11,081 nucleotides of DNA from Smittium culicis (lineage: Eukaryota > Kickxellomycota > Harpellomycetes > Harpellales > Legeriomycetaceae): positions 1 to 11,081 of the forward strand of contig LSSN01003936.1 in the NCBI GenBank assembly GCA_001970855.1, in the 5' to 3' direction. Shown here piece by piece: positions 9,704 through 11,081 of the stretch (positions are counted from its first letter, which is position 1; each line of letters starts with the position of its first letter). The notes beneath the pieces are model-generated. The model was not told the origin of the DNA. It was given only the letters and a program-made list of their open reading frames with translations, and made no database searches. A program made the position numbers and the translations under genes.

Positions 9704-9824
9704 GAAGAGTAAACTCCTGTTATAGTATATTGATGATTTTATATCACACGATCTGGTTTAATATTCATGAAAAATATCGCTGAAATTAAAAAAATTCTTT
9801 ATAATAAATCAAAAATTCAATAAT
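9651..9824 (+). pseudogene. Very weak reverse-transcriptase-like fragment, broken by stops
   Basis: One plus-strand frame reads Gly-Gln-Phe-Tyr-Leu-Phe-Ile from 9651, passes stops at 9672 and 9681, then Asn-Pro-Phe-Ala-Leu at 9687-9701. It continues Leu-Leu-Leu, stop (TAG, 9723-9725), Tyr-Ile-Asp-Asp-Phe-Ile at 9726-9743, with more stops at 9759 and 9768, and a Lys/Leu-rich tail to TAA at 9822. Tyr-X-Asp-Asp preceded by hydrophobic residues is the catalytic signature of retroelement reverse transcriptases, and Pro-Phe-Gly-Leu is the block before it in Ty3/gypsy enzymes. In intact enzymes these blocks are about 30 residues apart. Here they are about 8, so a deletion must be assumed. The order of pieces fits, but a four-residue motif in decayed DNA is weak evidence and chance is quite possible. 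Confidence 0.22.
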
Positions 9825-10435
9825 TATCAAAATTATATTCATAGTTGAGGAAAAAAATTTTCAGCGCTCTGCATTCTCGGCGTTTATAATATAATATTTC
9901 AAAGGAAGATTTATTGGTGATAATAAAGTGAAATAATTATAAATAAAATTCAATTTTTTTTATTCTTTTATATCCAAAAAATTAATTTTTTGTAATATTG
10001 TCATAAAAAAATCCAAACTTGATACCCCCACATGAAACACAAAAATTACACATTAATAATCTCTAAAATCTTTTTTTTCGCTGCATCATACCCCTTATTC
10101 TTGGTATAGTCTTATATTTTAGTATATAAAATTATCATAATCCTTACTAATAATGATCATTCTGTTCAAAAAAATTTCAAAAATATATTCTAGTTTCCAT
10201 TCGAATCTTTTTATACACACATATCTCAATAAAAATATTTAACTCTATCTTATAAAAGTAACTAGTACCCAGCGTGAAAATTTCAATAGATATTTATAAT
10301 ATTTTATTAATAAAATTCAACTAATTAAATCAGTCAATTACCTAGCTTATTCCGCTTAATACCAGAAAATTTCTCGCAGAAAAAATTAAATTCAACAGTA
10401 TCTAAAAAACAAGCTAAATGTATCAAACGCAATAA
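9825..10435. other. AT-rich stretch turning C-rich, no intact gene
   Basis: Frames on both strands are closed by frequent stops. From about 10020 the given strand carries clearly more C than G. G+C content rises towards the right and leads into the low-stop frames at 10436-10859. No RNA gene was recognised. Confidence 0.5.
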
Positions 10436-10680
10436 ATTACAACAAGGCAGGAACAGGAATACATTGAAGCTTTAATCCACTCAAAATTACAGAATAAAGT
10501 TCAATTCCAGATCCAAGAATATATCCAAGCTCAGCGCATATCCCAAAAAAACCCAATAACAGGATTAGTCCTAGAACATATTACTTCCAGAAATCCAAAA
10601 AGCCCTCCCAACCAGTACCTCCCAGCTTAAATAATAGTATCACACTCCCATACTCTGTCATATCCAACAGTAAAGTATCC
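10021..10680 (-). other. Strand-asymmetric C-rich/G-poor block
   Basis: Hand count gives 138 C and 55 G in 660 bases. The excess holds in ten of the eleven 60-base lines; only 10441-10500 is balanced. In 10501-10680 alone there are 54 C and 17 G at about 39% G+C. The pattern fits decay that removed C from the minus strand, as in the block at 7981-8280, acting on sequence that was once much richer in G+C. The overlapping frames at its right end may be what remains of the original gene. Confidence 0.5.
10436..10630 (+). pseudogene. 64-codon open frame without ATG, unknown, overlaps a minus-strand frame
   Basis: The frame opens after TAA at 10433-10435 and closes at TAA 10628-10630. It has no start codon near its left end, so it would be an internal piece of something longer. 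The same frame stays open about 22 codons past 10630. The peptide is Gln-rich and likely helical at first (Arg-Gln-Glu-Gln-Glu-Tyr-Ile-Glu-Ala-Leu, later Ile-Gln-Glu-Tyr-Ile-Gln-Ala-Gln-Arg), then Pro-rich (Ser-Pro-Pro-Asn-Gln-Tyr-Leu-Pro-Ala). G is more frequent at first codon positions than at second or third, as in coding DNA. Upstream in frame TAA occurs at 10396, 10408 and 10433. I do not recognise the family. The minus-strand frame over the same bases is longer, and at most one of the two is likely to be genuine. Confidence 0.25.
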
Positions 10681-10859
10681 AAATAAATTTCATTGATTTC
10701 AAGCATGGAACTGTTTTTTGGTTGAATTCCGGAAATATTTGTGTTAGAAAAAACTAAAATACTATTTATCTGGTCTAATCTACTAGAAACTGCTTCAAAC
10801 TAGTTTTGATATTTAATAGCCGCTAATTCATCATGCCTTTGGTGTTTATAATTGTACAT
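10437..10859 (-). pseudogene. Interrupted frame of 140 codons with two in-frame stops, unknown protein
   Basis: Read on the minus strand from ATG at 10857-10859, one frame has only TAG at codon 20 (10800-10802) and TAA at codon 93 (10581-10583) before TAA at codon 141. In DNA with this G+C content I would expect roughly eight or more stops. TAG and TAA are what CAG and CAA (Gln) become by C-to-T change. The first part looks soluble and helical (His-Asp-Glu-Leu-Ala-Ala-Ile-Lys, then Phe-Glu-Ala-Val-Ser-Ser-Arg-Leu-Asp-Gln-Ile). A middle part has Lys-Leu-Gly-Gly-Thr-Gly-Trp-Glu-Gly-Phe. After codon 93 comes a hydrophobic, Gly-containing segment (Leu-Gly-Leu-Ile-Leu-Leu-Leu-Gly-Phe-Phe-Gly) that could span a membrane. 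Upstream the frame remains open into the terminal repeat, so the ATG may not be the true start. The family is not recognised. It conflicts with the plus-strand frame at 10436-10630. Confidence 0.3.
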
Positions 10860-10900
10860 GCTATATGTAAATGAATACTTTAATAAAATTTATTTTATTT

Positions 10901-10921
10901 AGGGAAAAAAAAAAGAAAAGA
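10901..10921 (+). other. 21-base homopurine tract with A10
   Basis: AGGG, ten A, G, four A, G, A: an uninterrupted purine run that ends eight bases before the TACTAA array. On the plus strand it could be a degenerate poly(A) tail of a retroposon followed by a simple-repeat tail, or a polypurine tract. No element body is recognisable upstream, so it is recorded as a tract only. Confidence 0.7.
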
Positions 10922-10928
10922 TGTAGGT

Positions 10929-11081
10929 ATACTAATACTAATACTAATACTAATACTAATACTAATACTAATACTAATACTAATACTAATACTAATACTA
11001 ATACTAATACTAATACTAATACTAATACTAATACTAATACTAATACTAATACTAATACTAATACTAATACTAATACTAATA
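10929..11081 (+). repeat. Perfect hexamer array (TACTAA)n, 25.5 copies, to the window edge
   Basis: From 10929 to the last base the sequence has an exact period of 6 with no interruption: 153 bases of TACTAA on the given strand, TTAGTA on the other. The array is cut by the window end, so its true length is unknown. Unlike everything around it, it shows no point mutations, which suggests recent expansion or continuing homogenisation, or collapse of variants during assembly. A telomere is possible by length of unit, but at a right-hand chromosome end the given strand should be the G-containing one, whereas here it contains C and no G. A microsatellite at which an assembly stopped is the simplest reading. 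Confidence 0.95.

Noticed and set aside
10929..11081. Right-hand chromosome telomere
   Set aside because: The G-containing strand (TTAGTA) points inward; a normal right-end telomere would have the G-rich strand on the given strand running outward.
1..11081. tRNA, rRNA, CRISPR array, bacterial operon or phage module
   Set aside because: No T-loop-like arm with matching acceptor stem, no conserved rRNA stretch, no spaced repeats and no gene packing could be found on either strand.
1..11081. Mitochondrial genome fragment
   Set aside because: The A+T content would fit, but no cytochrome, NADH dehydrogenase, ATPase, rRNA or tRNA sequence is recognisable, even when TGA is read as Trp in the frames I examined.

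Overview
The window is about 11 kb of extremely A+T-rich DNA (roughly 15-20% G+C by eye in most lines, hand-counted at about 39% in 10501-10680). I find no intact gene, tRNA, rRNA or CRISPR array. In-frame stops occur every few codons on both strands almost everywhere. The only reading frames that stand out are short or interrupted and lie in the right-hand 2.3 kb. This is not bacterial or phage-like sequence, which would be packed with genes. It reads as eukaryotic non-coding or decayed DNA.

The best explanation I can offer is an AT-rich isochore of a filamentous ascomycete, made of transposable elements degraded by C-to-T mutation of the RIP type (repeat-induced point mutation). Three things point that way. 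Strand-asymmetric loss of G or C occurs in blocks: 7981-8280 has 66 C and 14 G, 10021-10680 has 138 C and 55 G, while 5581-5760 has the opposite sign with 32 G and 16 C. The remaining frames are broken by TAA and TAG, which are what CAA and CAG become after C-to-T change. A pair of possibly related segments (238-318 and 9587-9703) differs partly by C-to-T steps. Other very AT-rich eukaryotes (anaerobic fungi, apicomplexans, slime moulds) are not excluded, because no gene here fixes the lineage.

Layout. Positions 1-460 are slightly less AT-rich and hold one copy of a possible decayed repeat. Positions 460-7350 are almost featureless AT-rich DNA with homopolymer runs, a (TA)7 run, one GC-containing hairpin (2422-2439), a short GATATT/GATTTT array (6356-6385) and a G-rich purine tract (6600-6613). 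A run of 11 C lies at 7348-7358. The G-poor block is 7981-8280. Positions 8820-9020 are richer in G+C and hold an interrupted frame, a hairpin and a purine tract followed by TGTTGA, resembling the polypurine tract/LTR junction of a retrotransposon. Positions 9587-9824 hold the second repeat copy and a weak, broken reverse-transcriptase-like peptide (Tyr-Ile-Asp-Asp). Positions 10021-10680 are C-rich on the given strand, and two overlapping low-stop frames on opposite strands lie at 10436-10859. The window ends in 25.5 perfect copies of TACTAA, preceded by a 21-base homopurine tract.

Nothing seen forms an operon or a working system. The most useful leads are the interrupted frame next to the terminal repeat, the terminal repeat itself, and the strand-asymmetric mutation blocks.
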